The position numbers were made by a program, and so were the translations under genes. Of a DNA stretch of 64,000 nucleotides, positions 23,583-34,327 are shown piece by piece (the stretch's first letter is position 1; every line of letters starts with the position of its first letter). The DNA lies in the NCBI GenBank assembly GCA_022478985.1, contig JAKSZP010006630.1, positions 1 to 64,000 on the forward strand, in the 5' to 3' direction. The DNA is from Massospora cicadina. Taxonomy: Eukaryota; Entomophthoromycota; Entomophthoromycetes; Entomophthorales; Entomophthoraceae. Below the pieces are notes generated by a model. That model did not search any database, had not been told where the DNA came from, and saw only the letters and a list, made by a program, of their open reading frames with translations.

Positions 23583-24940
23583 ATGAGGACTATGGTGGGG
23601 TCTACCATACCAACTCAAGCTATGGAAGCTAGAGCGCGGAATCACCCAAAAAGCCCATCAACATTTTCCCCTTCACATTAAATCTCACGCCTCACTTCTC
23701 AATGATAACTTTCCTACAATGCAGATTCAGCGATTCCAGGTTGTTTGAGGATCCTACTGTGGGTGCTGAGGCATCTCAGTCTGTAGCTTAAACTTCTTTT
23801 GGCACGTTGGATTCCTCAAAATAGCTTAACTTTCAAAGTTATTGTAAGGACTTTAGTTAAAGTTAATTTATAGCTGTAATTCAGGTGTTCAAAAAGAAAA
23901 CTTATTCAGCTTATAGGCGTGCTTTTCCCAAATTATTCTTAAAATCCTTGTTTAGCTTTAAAACTTGTGTCTGCCCGTTTGTTGCAACATGTAAGCTCTG
24001 ACTAAATTGACATGTTTATTGGACACAATAGTTAGCTTTACCTTTCACACCAAATTATGTGGCTTATATTGACTTGGTAATTAGAATTGTACATTATTAG
24101 CTATTACCTCAAAACATTTAATGAAAAAGGTTAACAATGTAAAGCACAACATCTTGTGAATAATCCCATACAATAGATTACTTGATACTACTATCCTGGA
24201 TACCCTGAGAAATTCCCTCTACAGAGGAGATCCTGATAGTATACAATTAGCTCTCTAAACTATAAATTCAGATTACACAGATAACATTTTAATGGGCTCT
24301 TAAGAAAGTTTTTAATCACGGCGAATACCAAAAAACCAGCATCAGCTACTTTCCAAATCTCGCTAGCTAAAAATTGAAGAACAGCTCATTTTATATCTAC
24401 TTTATGGGAAATGTCAGATGTTTGTCCCTTAGCTTACACCACAGATCTTCAATGATTTGCTTTATCATATTCATGGGCAGCAACAAGCATCCTTAGTTCA
24501 TAAGTAGTATCAAAAGAGCCATAAACCTCCTACAGTTGTGAAGTCATGACCAAGTATTTGTTACCTCAACAACTTGAAAAATTTGACCGTGCTTACATCT
24601 TGTTTGAGGTTCACATTACAGTGGGTAAACTTGAAGGTCTCAATACTTCATTGGTAAAGATTGGAGCCACAGATAATAGCTACCTCTGGGTTGTGCAGGT
24701 CTTGAATAGTGAAGTTACAAAGGGATCGCCTGTATTAAGTGCTTCACATGTTTTAATGATTATTTTACCTTTGTGTAAGTCACTTCGTTTTGTTGGTCAT
24801 TAATTAGAGTTTGTGGCTTATTTTTCAGCAATCTCCATGAGTTTATACTCAATGATTTTATAGTAGGTTGGTCATGCTGTCAATTGGTGAACATTAGCTT
24901 GAATAACACGCTAGCATTTAAATTTAATTCTCATTTGGGA
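23583..24940 (+). pseudogene. Gyp-H gag/protease region, decayed
   Basis: An ATG at 23583 starts MRTMVGSTIPTQAMEARA, which aligns with MRPMERPPILNQAGEARV at 53697 in Gyp-E2 (M-R-x-M, I-x-x-Q-A-x-E-A-R conserved). I read this as the gag N-terminus. Stops follow soon. The only longer open stretch is 24546-24803 (85 residues, LLPQQLEKFDRAYILFEVHI), lying where gag or protease should be but without a recognisable motif. Confidence 0.4.
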
Positions 24941-25179
24941 AAAATCTTTTTCCTACAAAAGTTGGAAATAGGGGAAGCAGTGCAGTAATGGTGAATTATT
25001 TCTCTACTGACGTCATTCCTGACTTACCACCATGTCTCAGATTCTCAAGCTTTTCAAGACTGTGTTTGATGTGGAAGGCGCCAATCATTTACTAAGCCAC
25101 TTGTAGTCTGATCTGAGCTTCCCGTTGACAGTTAAATATGTATAAATTAACTGATATTTGTATCCTTACACAGCTACGG

Positions 25180-26450
25180 AGGATCAGGTTTTTAAAACTT
25201 GGATTGCTGGTATTATGGCAAAAGGATGTATGATTAAAAAACCTCCCATTTATCCCCTGTTGTTTTTTTTTTCATAAACCTGATGGCACTCTGAGATCTT
25301 ATGCGGATTACAGGAACCCAAACAATGTTTCAGTCTCATATCCATACCCACTACCCCTCAAGGCAACTATAGTTGAAGAAATTTCAAAATGCAAAGTTTT
25401 TTCAAAACTTGACTTGGTAAACAATTTTCAAAAAGTGCGGGTAAAAATGTTCAGAAAGGCTGACAGCAATTCATACCAGGTATTCAATATACCAGTTTAA
25501 AGTAATTCCTTTAGATGAAAATGTGTGGCAGTATATTGCCTCATTGATAACAATCTAGGGGATCTCATGTTCACCTGTGCGGTAGCCTATGTTGATAATA
25601 CCTTAAGCTGTTCTCTCAACGTTGAGAAATATGACAAAGATATGATGGCAGTGGCTACAGCACACAACAAGGAAGAATTATCCATGAAGAATTCCATATG
25701 TGATTTCTACAAGTACAAAGTTCAAAACTTAGGGAATCTTGTGCTTATTAATGTACATACTATAGCCTTGAAGTTAGAAGAAATCAGAACATGGCAGACT
25801 CCTACCACCCAAAAAAATATCCACAGATTCCTGGGAACTGTCACCTTTCCTAAAAAATCTTCTTGGATGTCTATTAGTTTTCCTTACTCTTGAACCTGGC
25901 GATGGGTAAGAACGCCCTATTGATCTGGCTGCCTGAGTGTCAAAGACCTTAAAGCCATTAAGGATGCTTTCACCACTAATCCCATTTTGCGCCACTCTTA
26001 TGAGGACAAACCTTTCATCATGGCGATCAGACCCTCTGGTATGACGGTGGGTTCTGTCTTGTTACAAGAGCATGATGGACAAGAACAGTAAGCAATGTAT
26101 TTATCAAAGAAATTTATCATAATTTAATGCACATGAGCTATCTATGATAAAGAGTTGTTTGCTATCGCCTGATCCTTGATACATTAGCATTGCCTGTTGC
26201 AGGGAGCCAAACATAATGTAGTGCGCTCACTGACCATAAGCTACTGCTTTATTATTGCAAGCTGCAGAAGTTGCACTCAGGCAGACCAGTATATAAGAAC
26301 TTTCTGAAACTTAACTTTAAATAAAAATGTTGTTAAGGGGTCCATTCACATTCTGCCAGAATCTTTAGCTTTAATATCCTCATGGGTCCCAATGTTGATG
26401 ATGCCTCTTAGTTGGTCACAGAAATCACAAAAACCCAAATAATGAAACCA
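25180..26450 (+). pseudogene. Gyp-H reverse transcriptase and RNase H relic
   Basis: RT: FFFHKPDGTLRSYADYRNPN (25264 on), YPYPLPL (25340), KVFSKLDLVNNF (25397), then FTCAVAYVDNTL (25571), where the catalytic YxDD is YVDN, so activity is lost. The following segment includes IRTWQTPTTQKNIHRFLGT (25786 on), the usual link between RT and RNase H in gypsy pol. RNase H remains at 25900-26300 include PILRHSYEDKPFIMA and GSVLLQEHDGQE. Many stops and frameshifts are present. The next domain expected, integrase, appears at 33610 beyond Gyp-M. Confidence 0.7.
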
Positions 26451-26639
26451 TTGCATCCTCTAGACACTGTCATAATCATTTATTCCACGCTTTATCCTAG
26501 AATCAAACCTCTTGTTAACAAACTCATCATTTTCCTGTTAAATCTTCTGAGTCAGTTGGTGGAGTAAGTCCAAGCGCAATTACCTTAATCCAATAAAAGC
26601 CAATGGTTCCCATCTTGACGCAATTTTATATATTTTTCA

Positions 26640-26869
26640 AATTTCAGACTTGCAACTTAGAAGTTGAGATTGACGCTGGCAAGTCCTCATTTAGATGATA
26701 AGTGAAAAAGAATATTATCAGCTTTCTGATAAAGTAAAGCTGTATTAATGATTTTTGTTTGCCCAGAAGTGTCCTGTTTAATTTTCTAGCTTTCTTCAGG
26801 ATGGCACTTGATAGCATAATGGCTTCAGAGAGGCGATCAATAAGCACTTTAGCCTCAGTAAGGCTGCAT
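26640..26869 (-). pseudogene. possible minus-strand gag scrap flanking Gyp-M
   Basis: A 78-residue minus-strand frame reads CSLTEAKVLIDRLSEAIML and ILKKARKLNRTLLGKQKSLI. It is Leu/Lys-rich, of the coiled-coil type seen in the gag N-termini of this window. It runs a few bases into the Gyp-M LTR. Assignment is weak. Confidence 0.25.
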
Positions 26870-28090
26870 TGTAAGTCCATGGGAACATCCCATCTGAGTG
26901 GAGCAGGCGACTTTTCCCATTTCCTAATAATAAGGGTCTGAAGAGGGCAGCTGTACTCCCGTCACACAGGGCGACCTCGCCCATGTGGTAGACAAGTGCT
27001 GGGTAACATCTCTCCCTCTGAAGATTCCTCCTCCAGTTTCCATGCTTGCCACCGCCAAGTTAGTCTGCCAAAAAGAGGAAATCTGTGCAGAAATCAAAGG
27101 AAACCATTATCCCTACGAGCAAGATGGACTTTATAAAGGCGATGATGCTAAATACTTGAAATCAAAGTTGGAATGTACAAAATCTATCTGAATAAAGTCT
27201 GAAGAATGTGCAACTCATAGCCAGAAGGGGATAAATAATGAATTTTCAGTTGAAATCTCTGATGGCATTGAGCCATAAAGCAGTACAATTGCCAACTCTA
27301 AAATCCTCTTAAAATCGTTGGGCTTTGTCCCCAATGGGCATGTATCACCATCAGGGACTGTTGCCAATAATTCAAAACCCTCATTACAATAATTGAGATT
27401 GCAATTGATGGTACCCATTTGGCAAACGAATGCTCCAGCAACTGGGCATGAGCGGGTTGGCCATCCCAAACCTGTTTCTGACCCGTTGGGACTGCTCTTA
27501 TGTGGGGTGACCTTAGGATTCCCAGTGCCTGTTAGGCCAGATGTCATCATGCTAACTGACATAAACACAGTAAAGCCTCAGGTCAGGTGTTTGAAGACAA
27601 ACCAATAGTGAATTAGCCTGCCACCAATTCTTTTGATGTTGGTTTAGATTATAATCATTTCCCACCCTCAAAAATTCACTGGTTAGGTCAAAATTTGAGT
27701 GCCCCTTTCCTGCTTTGACAAGCTACCAAGTCAAACACTGAATTAATCAGTTGCATCGCACTGAGGAAATTGTTGGTCAATTTTTAATTATTTAAAATCT
27801 AAATAAAATCCTTCTACCCAATTCCAGTTTTTTATTATGTTCAAATCTAAACCACCCTTCCTGCCTATATGTCAACAACCCACGGGGCCCATGGCCATGT
27901 TCACCTGGTTATTTTCTAGGTTTTATATACACGATTATGTCTCATGGGTGCTCAGTAACGAAATTTCTTCCTGGTATCATAACAGTCATACAAGTAGCAG
28001 TGCCACTGGCATTCAGGCTTGTCATTTAGTGCTTCGGCACTTTAATTGGCAGGTCAGTCTAAAATTAACTTGCTGTCTTATTGAAATAAT
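26870..28090 (+). repeat. Gyp-M 5' LTR
   Basis: About 1.2 kb, paired with 31910-33131 and with the solo LTR at 37869-38695. It carries an open frame (26985-27191, VVDKCWVTSLPLKIPPPV) that is recognisable in all three LTR copies. The right boundary is uncertain by about 10 bases because the three copies diverge after AACTTGCTGTCTT. Confidence 0.8.
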
Positions 28091-28479
28091 TGGCCAACCA
28101 TTTTTATTAATCATTTCTGCTCTTCTCGTTGAGATGGGCATAGCAGTGGTCCTCTTCTCTCATCTGAATAAAGTTGTAAAGAAGTTCTACTATGACCACA
28201 ATAGCCTAGTAACTCTTGTATTGTCTAAGCTCACCCTCCAAAATGGGACCTTCATGCTAGGAGCCGCTGAGGTGGCCTTGGTGTCAAATCCCAGCTCCAA
28301 ATCATTTTTGTTAAATCAAATGCAATAGTTGCTGCAACCCTCATGCTCATGTCAGTATAATCTGGAATTCTGACTTATGAAGTATCTACTCCTGTTGCAA
28401 ACCTTGTAGCTTCCCCTAGTCCTAGTACAATCGCTTCATTTTCTACAGACTCAACTATAGCTGCCAATAAAGAGAATTT

Positions 28480-28740
28480 CGCTTACTTTTTATTGCCCAT
28501 GAAAATTAGTATCATAGCTCACCACATGTCTTTTGAGGCCTTGGTGGACACTGGAGCAGCGGGTAATTTTATGAGTGTAGAGCTATCCCCCATTTGGAAC
28601 TTGACATGGACTTATATCTGCGGTGATGGTCACTTCATTAGCCTCCCAGCCCTCATACCTAGTTTGACACCCAGTACCTTTCTCTGTTCACCAGTTTAGC
28701 TTTTTCAATCAGTTCTCCACAGTGCTAAACTTGGACTTTC
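28480..28740 (+). pseudogene. Gyp-M retropepsin-like protease
   Basis: An open frame from 28493 contains FEALVDTGAAGNFMS at residues 15-29, the aspartic protease active-site motif (D-T-G). Retroviral-type protease would process the polyprotein. Only the N-terminal half is in frame; it shifts near 28620. Confidence 0.65.
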
Positions 28741-28984
28741 CAGTAATCTTAGGTATGGGTTGGTGGCATTAACAGCATGTTAAAATTCACCTAGAGTCCA
28801 ATATGTTGTCATTTACTAATGACCAAACTGAAGGCGAGTTTCCCTTGGCGGATGCCCTTACAAAAACTCAAGACCGCAGATCCATTAATTCCCTTGTTTC
28901 CCCTGCGGGCTAGTATCAGATTTTCCTGAGGCATTAATGGGATATCAAATTATCTTCAATTCTGAGAAGGAGGACCATCTTCCC

Positions 28985-29760
28985 CATACTAAATTAGATC
29001 TAAGGTAAAGAACAACAATTCATGTGGTAATTAACAGCCCTTTGTACCCACACACAGCGGAGGAGGCTGCTCTTAATATATGGCTGGATGACATGCTTAA
29101 GAAAGGGTGGTTGTTCAAAGAGACATCACCAGTTACTTCTTACATCGTTTTTGCCAAGAAGGCCGATGGTCCCCTTCGTCCCTGCATGGATTATGATCAC
29201 CTAAATAAAATCACAGTTCATGATCCCTACCCTTTAACACTGGAGCAAACAATTGGTCAAGCAATTGCTAGGTTGCATGTTCTCAAAACTTGACCTTGAT
29301 AAAGATTTAACCAAATTCAGGTGATGGAAGGTCAGGAATGGATTACCACTATCTAAACAAAGAGGGGTATCTTTAATTTAAGTAATGCCCTTTGGGTTGA
29401 AGAATGCACTGGCCACATTTAAAAGAATGAATGATAGTGTGTTATGTGATCTCCGGTTCACCTGCGCTGTAGCTTATATTGACGATATTTTGGTACACTC
29501 CCTGACTCCTGAACAACATTTAAAAGGTTAGGAAGCAGTTGTGGCAGCCTTACATAAGCGGGCCTATTTGTTAAGCCTTCAAAATGCAAGTTTTATTGGG
29601 AGTAAGTCACATTTTTAGGAAATCTCATTTTAAAAGATGGGTACGCCATTCCCCCTAACAATTTGGATGCCATCTGTGAGTGGCACACTCCAATGACTCA
29701 AAAGCAATTAAGAAGCTTCTTGGGCACTATAATTTCCTTAAAAAATTCTTTACTGCTTTA
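28985..29760 (+). pseudogene. Gyp-M reverse transcriptase
   Basis: The first open part (29024-29293) has YPHTAEEAALNIWLDDMLKKG, FAKKADGPLRPCMDYDHLNK and ITVHDPYPL, the conserved N-terminal RT blocks. After a break, FTCAVAYIDDILVHS (29458 on) keeps the catalytic YIDD, the only intact catalytic pair among the gypsy RTs in this window. The segment ends with WHTPMTQKQLRSFLGT (29682). A frameshift near 29290 and at least one stop inactivate it. Confidence 0.75.
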
Positions 29761-29769
29761 TCCAAGTTA

Positions 29770-30320
29770 GTCGCCCCACTTCATCCACTTATGGGTAAGA
29801 ATGTCCCCTTTCGTTGGACGCCTGAGTGCCAGTAGGCATTCAAGTCTATTTAAGAAGTGTTTTTGTCTCTATCTATCCTGAAACATGTGGACCTCTCCAA
29901 GCCCTATGTCATAGCCTGCGATGTGTCATCTGTTGCGGTGTGTGTTATATTGCTTCAGGAGCATGAGGGGTTAGAGCACCCAATTGCCTACTTTTCCTGC
30001 AAGTTTTCTTCTATGGAGCAGCCTTGGGCCATCTATTATAAGGAGCTGGCAGCTGTGGCATATGCCCTGGCCTACTGTCAGTATTTTTTGCAGGGTGGTC
30101 AACTTGATTTAACAGTACAAATGGATCATCAAGCCCTTCTCTACTTCTGCAAACCACAGAAGTTGTCACACAGGCAAGCTTGAACCTACCAGGATTTGTG
30201 TAGCTTTAACATCTTATATGAGTTTGTGAAAAGAGCATTGAATGTTCTTACTGACTTCTTAAGTCATAACCCCGCACATTGCCCTGTAGATCCATATGAG
30301 GCGAATCTGGTTACCATTAT
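29770..30320 (+). pseudogene. Gyp-M RNase H
   Basis: An open frame at 29857-30183 (108 residues) has SKPYVIACDVSSVAV with the first catalytic Asp, GLEHPIAYFSCKFS, then WAIYYKELAAVAYAL with the Glu, and VQMDHQALLYFC with the third acidic residue in the usual DH motif. It degrades the RNA strand of the hybrid. Upstream (29790-29856) the GKNVPFRWTPECQ link precedes it in another frame. Confidence 0.75.
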
Positions 30321-30539
30321 CCCTACCAACTAAATCTTATCCATCATCCCTCTTGTGGTCTCATCAGTGGACTTAGCTCCTGATGCTCCTCTTATTTCAC
30401 AGGTTTTAGCAGACTAAATGGCCTGTCCCAAAGGAGTGGAGATTTTGGAACGAATGTCCCTCCCAGCTCATAAGCATTCCCTATATTCCTTGGTAGAGGT
30501 TCTTATTCATTTCTGGTCACAGGTGTGGGTTCCTCATCT

Positions 30540-31500
30540 TTTTAGAGCCAAAGTGTTTCAGGCTCATCACGACCCCCACAGTCAGCCATCCAGGTAATAA
30601 GAAATGTATCAACTTGATTAAACGTACCTATATTTGGGAGAGCTTATCAAAAGATGTATCAGTCTGGATCACCAATTGTGTTACTTGTGCACAGGCCAAG
30701 TCAGATCAATCAGGAAGTAATAGTCTCCTTCACCTGTTACAACAGGCCGAGGGTCCATGGACATTGGTGTCCGTGGATTTCATTGTCAAACTCTCCTGTT
30801 CTAATGGGTTTACTGCGGTGATGGTGGTGGTTAATTGTTTTACAAAATTGCCCTATTTATCCCATGCTCTTCTGCCATATATAAAAAAGAAATTTCCCAT
30901 ATCTTCGTGAGCCATGTGTTTTCTATGTTTGGTCTCCTGTAGGAGATTATCAGAAACCATAAGCCCCAGTTTATAGCACGGTTCTGGAATATGCTTTTAT
31001 TGATTTTAAAAATTACACCCTGTTGATCCACAGCATATCAACCCAGTCTGATGGACAAACTGATTAGGTTAATCAGATCTTGTAACAGTACTTGTGCTAT
31101 GCTTTGGCCATGCAAAATACCTGGGCCAATGACCTTCCACTCACTCAATTCGCTTATAATAATGGAACGCATGCCTCTATGGGATTTTCCTTATATGAAG
31201 CGACTTTGGGGTAAAACCCCTCATTTTTGGTTAGTACTTATCTGCGGACAGAGGTCCCAGCTGCCACGAATCATGCAGAGCACATCTGGTCTACCCAGTC
31301 CTTGGTGTGGGAACATTTCACTAAGGCTATTGGTGACTACAAGCGTTTCCCAGATTGGAAGTGGCTTTCTACCCATGACATTGTGGTGGGTTCATATGTC
31401 ATGATCAATACGCGCCATTTGATGATGCATGTACCCTCCCAGAAGTTTAAAAGCAAGCTTTTGGTCCCCACTTGTTGGAGGAGGATTTGGGTAATGGTTC
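30540..31500 (+). pseudogene. Gyp-M integrase
   Basis: The zinc-binding end is seen as HHDPHSQPS (30570) and VTCAQAKSDQSG (30681 on). The core has GPWTLVSVDFIVKL (30753), with the first catalytic Asp, and ITRWLTAVMVV-like sequence read here as GFTAVMVVVNCFTKL. Later parts (31000-31400) show STQSDGQTD-type sequence (STHSISTQSDGQTD region near 31030) and PAATNHAEHIWSTQSLVWEH (31247 on). Frameshifts are frequent. Integrase would insert the cDNA. Confidence 0.65.
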
Positions 31501-31513
31501 TTTCTGATTAAAG

Positions 31514-31867
31514 TTGCCATCACACTGGAAACAACATCCAGTTTTTCACATATCTCAGCTGCCCCCATTCAAGGGGATTATCCCCTCAAATCCTAAGCCA
31601 ATAGTGATTGAGGATTCAGAGGAGGCCGAAGTGGAGAGCATTTCAGCATCCTGCAGATCTCAGAGGTCAGCTCAGTATCTCATTATATGGAAGTGTTATC
31701 CAACCTATGAAAACAGCTGGGTAAAAGCCCATGATTGTTCAAACTGCATGGAACTAGTTGCGGCTTTTCATGCATCCCATCCTGATGCTCCCCATCCCCC
31801 CACAAAGGTTGCAGCTTTAATGGTAATCAAGCTGCACAAGGCTCACGAAATTGTAGCTCTCATGTAG
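31514..31867 (+). CDS. Gyp-M integrase end with chromodomain
   Basis: A 117-residue open frame in gypsy pol's last position. It begins HWKQHPVFHISQLPPFKG (residues 4-21), the standard integrase C-terminal block, then a chromodomain: EVESISASCRSQRSAQYLI (residues 38-56), IWKCYPTYENSWVKAHDC and ELVAAFHASHPDAPHPP. Chromodomains steer chromovirus integrase to modified histones. The expected W-x-G-Y is WKCY here. It is in truth the 3' part of a broken pol; the ATG is only the first in frame. Confidence 0.7.
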   Translation: MPSHWKQHPVFHISQLPPFKGIIPSNPKPIVIEDSEEAEVESISASCRSQRSAQYLIIWKCYPTYENSWVKAHDCSNCMELVAAFHASHPDAPHPPTKVAALMVIKLHKAHEIVALM

Positions 31868-31890
31868 TTTCCCAGTAGGTGCCCCTCGTC

Positions 31891-31909
31891 TGAAAAAAGG
31901 AAAGGGTAA
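31891..31909 (+). other. Gyp-M polypurine tract
   Basis: TGAAAAAAGGAAAGGGTAA lies directly before the 3' LTR start TGTAAG, the normal place for the primer of plus-strand DNA synthesis. Confidence 0.75.
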
Positions 31910-33131
31910 TGTAAGTCCAGGGAGCGTCCCCTCTTCATAGATCAGGAGATTTTATTTCCCAATAAAAAGGGTCTGAAGAGGGCAGCTGTACCCCTCATCA
32001 CACAGGGCGACCTCACCCATGTGGTAGACAAGCGCTGGGTAACAGCTCTCCCTCTGAAGATTCCTCCCCCAGTTCCCATGCTTGCCACCGCTGAGTTGGT
32101 CCGCCAAAAGAGGAAATCTATTTATGAATCATCAGAAACCGTCATCCTTTCTGAGTGGGATGGACTTTATAAAGGTGATGATGACGAATCCTCAAAATTG
32201 AAGTTGGAATGTCTAAAATCTTTGGGAATAAAGCCCAAAGGATGCGCAACTCATAGTCAGAAGGGGATTTGTGATGTTTTCTAGTTAAAATTGCCAATTG
32301 CATCAAGCTATTGAGCAGTACTATTGCTGACTCTAAACTCCTCTATGATCATTGGGCTTTGTCCCCAACGGACATGTATCACCATCAGGGACTGTTGCCA
32401 ATAATTTAAAACCCTCATTTAAAATAATCAAGGTTGGCAATTGATGGTACACAATTGGCCTAACAAACACTCCAGCTACTGGGCACAGGCGGGTTTGGCC
32501 ATCCTGAACCTGTTTCCAACCCGTTGGGACTGCCCTTATGTGGGGTGGCCCTGGAGGATTTCTGTTGCCCATCATGCCAGATGCCATCGCACTAACTGAC
32601 ATAAACACAGTAAAGCCTCAGGTCAGGCATTCATGAGCAAACTGATAGCAACTTGGCCTGCCGCCAATTCCTTTGATGTTGGTTTAAGTTAGAATCATTT
32701 CCCCCTCAAGAATTTGCCAGGTTAGGTCAAAATTTGAGGGGCCCAATCCCTGCTTTGACAAGCTACCAAACTAATTTGCTATATTAATTAGTTGCATCGC
32801 ACTGAGGCTATTGCTAGTCAATTTTCTTTATTTTTATTTTAAATAAAATCCCTATACCCAATTCCAGTTTTTTATTATGTTCAAATCTAAACCACCCTTC
32901 CCGCCTATATGTCAACAACCCACGGGGCCCATGGCCATGTTCACCTGGTTCTTCGCTAGGTTCCTATACACGACTATGGCTCATGGGCGCTCAGTGACAA
33001 AATTTCTTCCTGGTTTCATAACAGTCATGAAAGTAGCAGTGCCACTGGCATTTGGACTTGTCATTTGGGTGCTTTTGCACTTCAATTGGCAGGTTAGTAT
33101 AAAATTAACTTGCTATCTTCCTGTTGTACAT
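31910..33131 (+). repeat. Gyp-M 3' LTR
   Basis: Pairs with 26870-28090. The in-LTR frame is longer here (32021-32284, 87 residues: VVDKRWVTALPLKIPPPVP and later KLECLKSLGIKPKGC). A second frame at 32877-33206 contains PMAMFTWFFARFLYTT and a hydrophobic run. Confidence 0.8.
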
Positions 33132-33609
33132 AATAGCAACTATCTTGGTTTCTATTTACTAACGCCTTTTATGAATTATGTGATAAAACGTAAAACTATA
33201 CACTAAAATAAAACTAGGGAAGACTTTGTAAAAGAAACCTTATAAGGTTCAAATTCTTATATATATATATATGGTACAATGGAGCCTTGTGGCAGAGCGA
33301 GCATCTGGGTCCTCCTCAATAAGTATCTTAACTTCTCATCTATTAGGAGGGTCAAGCAGAAACCCTCTCCCTACAATTACATCTAGATTGTTGGGATCAC
33401 ATTGTTCTGTTGCTTTGCAATTGAAACTCTGGTATCTGGGATTTTGTTTCACCCAGGTCATCAATCAATGGCCCCATTAAAATTGTACCTTTTGATTGTT
33501 TTTAAACCCCATCTTAGTTCTTGCCCACTTAGGGGATAGAAATATTAGACAACAACTTATTTTGGTCAAGGAGATTTAATTAGATGGTAGGTTCCAAAGG
33601 TTCAATGTT
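33132..33609. other. unassigned stretch with a short (TA)n run
   Basis: It contains a TA dinucleotide run at 33256-33272 and otherwise no motif that I recognise. Confidence 0.4.
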
Positions 33610-34327
33610 CCAATCTTTAATATTTTTTAACATTCTCTATTATGACCACGATAGGTATGGTCATCTAATTTTGAATTCAAGTCTAGGTTCTCTATAACCC
33701 TTTTTTCCAATTTATAAGGGAGCATCATGACCCACATTATGAGACACTCCAGCATTACAAAAGATATGTTAATTATATCAAACATGGGTATAATTGGAAT
33801 GGACTCACAAAACATGCTACTGCATGGGTAGAGGGTTGCTTGAAATGCGCCTGCTCCAAATCTGACAGTAAAAAGCAACACTGGCTAATCACCACTTTCT
33901 ACAAGCAGCAGGGCCATGGATCTCACTATATGTGGATTTCATTGTAAGCTTACCAATATTTTGAACTTATGATGTGATCCTGGTGATAAAAGATTGTTTC
34001 ACAGATTTTAAAATATTATTCCCATTTCTGACAATTACTGAAGCCAAAGACATGGCGTAGCTATTCATACCCCAGGTATCCTCGTTGTCTGGAGTGCCAC
34101 AGGAAGTGATAGAAGACAGAGTTTATGCTTACTTTATGATACTAGGAGGCTCACATCGATGAATCCCCCTCAGGTTGGGACCATCTAGTACTAAAAAAAG
34201 ATACTAAGAGGCTCTATGTAACATGCTGAAGATCAAGTCATTAGATAGTTGGTATACCATCCTCATTCTAAAGGCAAACTGAAGAACAAAAATGTCATTG
34301 GAGCATTACCTCCACTGCTATGCTACC
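33610..34327 (+). pseudogene. Gyp-H integrase, N-terminal part (split by Gyp-1)
   Basis: Frames give YYDHDRYGHLI (33638), GCLKCACSKSDSK (33834 on, with the CxxC zinc pair), GPWISLYVDFIVSLPIF (33911 on, first catalytic Asp), then VILVIKDCFTDFKI, and near the end YHPHSKGKLKN (34252) and EHYLHCYAT (34301-34327). The reading stops at 34327 where Gyp-1 begins. The missing continuation, ASQDTWAAYLPTA, is found at 47948 onwards. A 47-bp retroposed insert sits inside at 34153-34199. Confidence 0.7.
34138..34214 (+). mobile_element. ultra-short retroposed insert 1 with its TSDs
   Basis: The insert is 34153-34199 (47 nt). It ends with the core GGTTGGGACCATCTAGTACT followed by A7. The flanks are GATACTAGGAGGCTC (34138-34152) and GATACTAAGAGGCTC (34200-34214), 14 of 15 identical. 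Structure (3' A-run plus long TSD) is that of a severely 5'-truncated retrocopy. The same core recurs at 36120 and 56112. Confidence 0.8.

Larger units (their letters stand above)
26870..33131 (+). mobile_element. Gyp-M, Ty3/gypsy chromovirus with two LTRs
   Basis: The LTRs at 26870-28090 and 31910-33131 are clearly homologous (both start TGTAAGTCCA; both contain GGTCTGAAGAGGGCAGCTGT and AACCCACGGGGCCCATGG). Inside are protease, RT, RNase H, integrase and chromodomain in gypsy order, then a polypurine tract directly before the 3' LTR. Only about 400 bases separate the 5' LTR from protease, so gag is largely missing. The LTRs differ at many sites, mostly transitions, so insertion is not recent. 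I found no convincing TSD. Confidence 0.85.

Noticed and set aside
33256..33272. (TA)n run as a feature of interest
   Set aside because: Short simple repeat common in AT-rich DNA, with nothing around it to give it a role.
34181..34198. The stub core as a fragment of 5S rRNA (reverse complement TTAGTACTAGATGG resembles the 5S TTAGTACT region)
   Set aside because: The match is about 14 bases, on the strand opposite to the A-run, and the neighbouring bases do not follow 5S. I could not support it without a search.
34323..34327. A target-site duplication for Gyp-1 (CTACC against CTGGT)
   Set aside because: Only two of five bases match, so I do not claim it. The insertion is supported by the split integrase instead.
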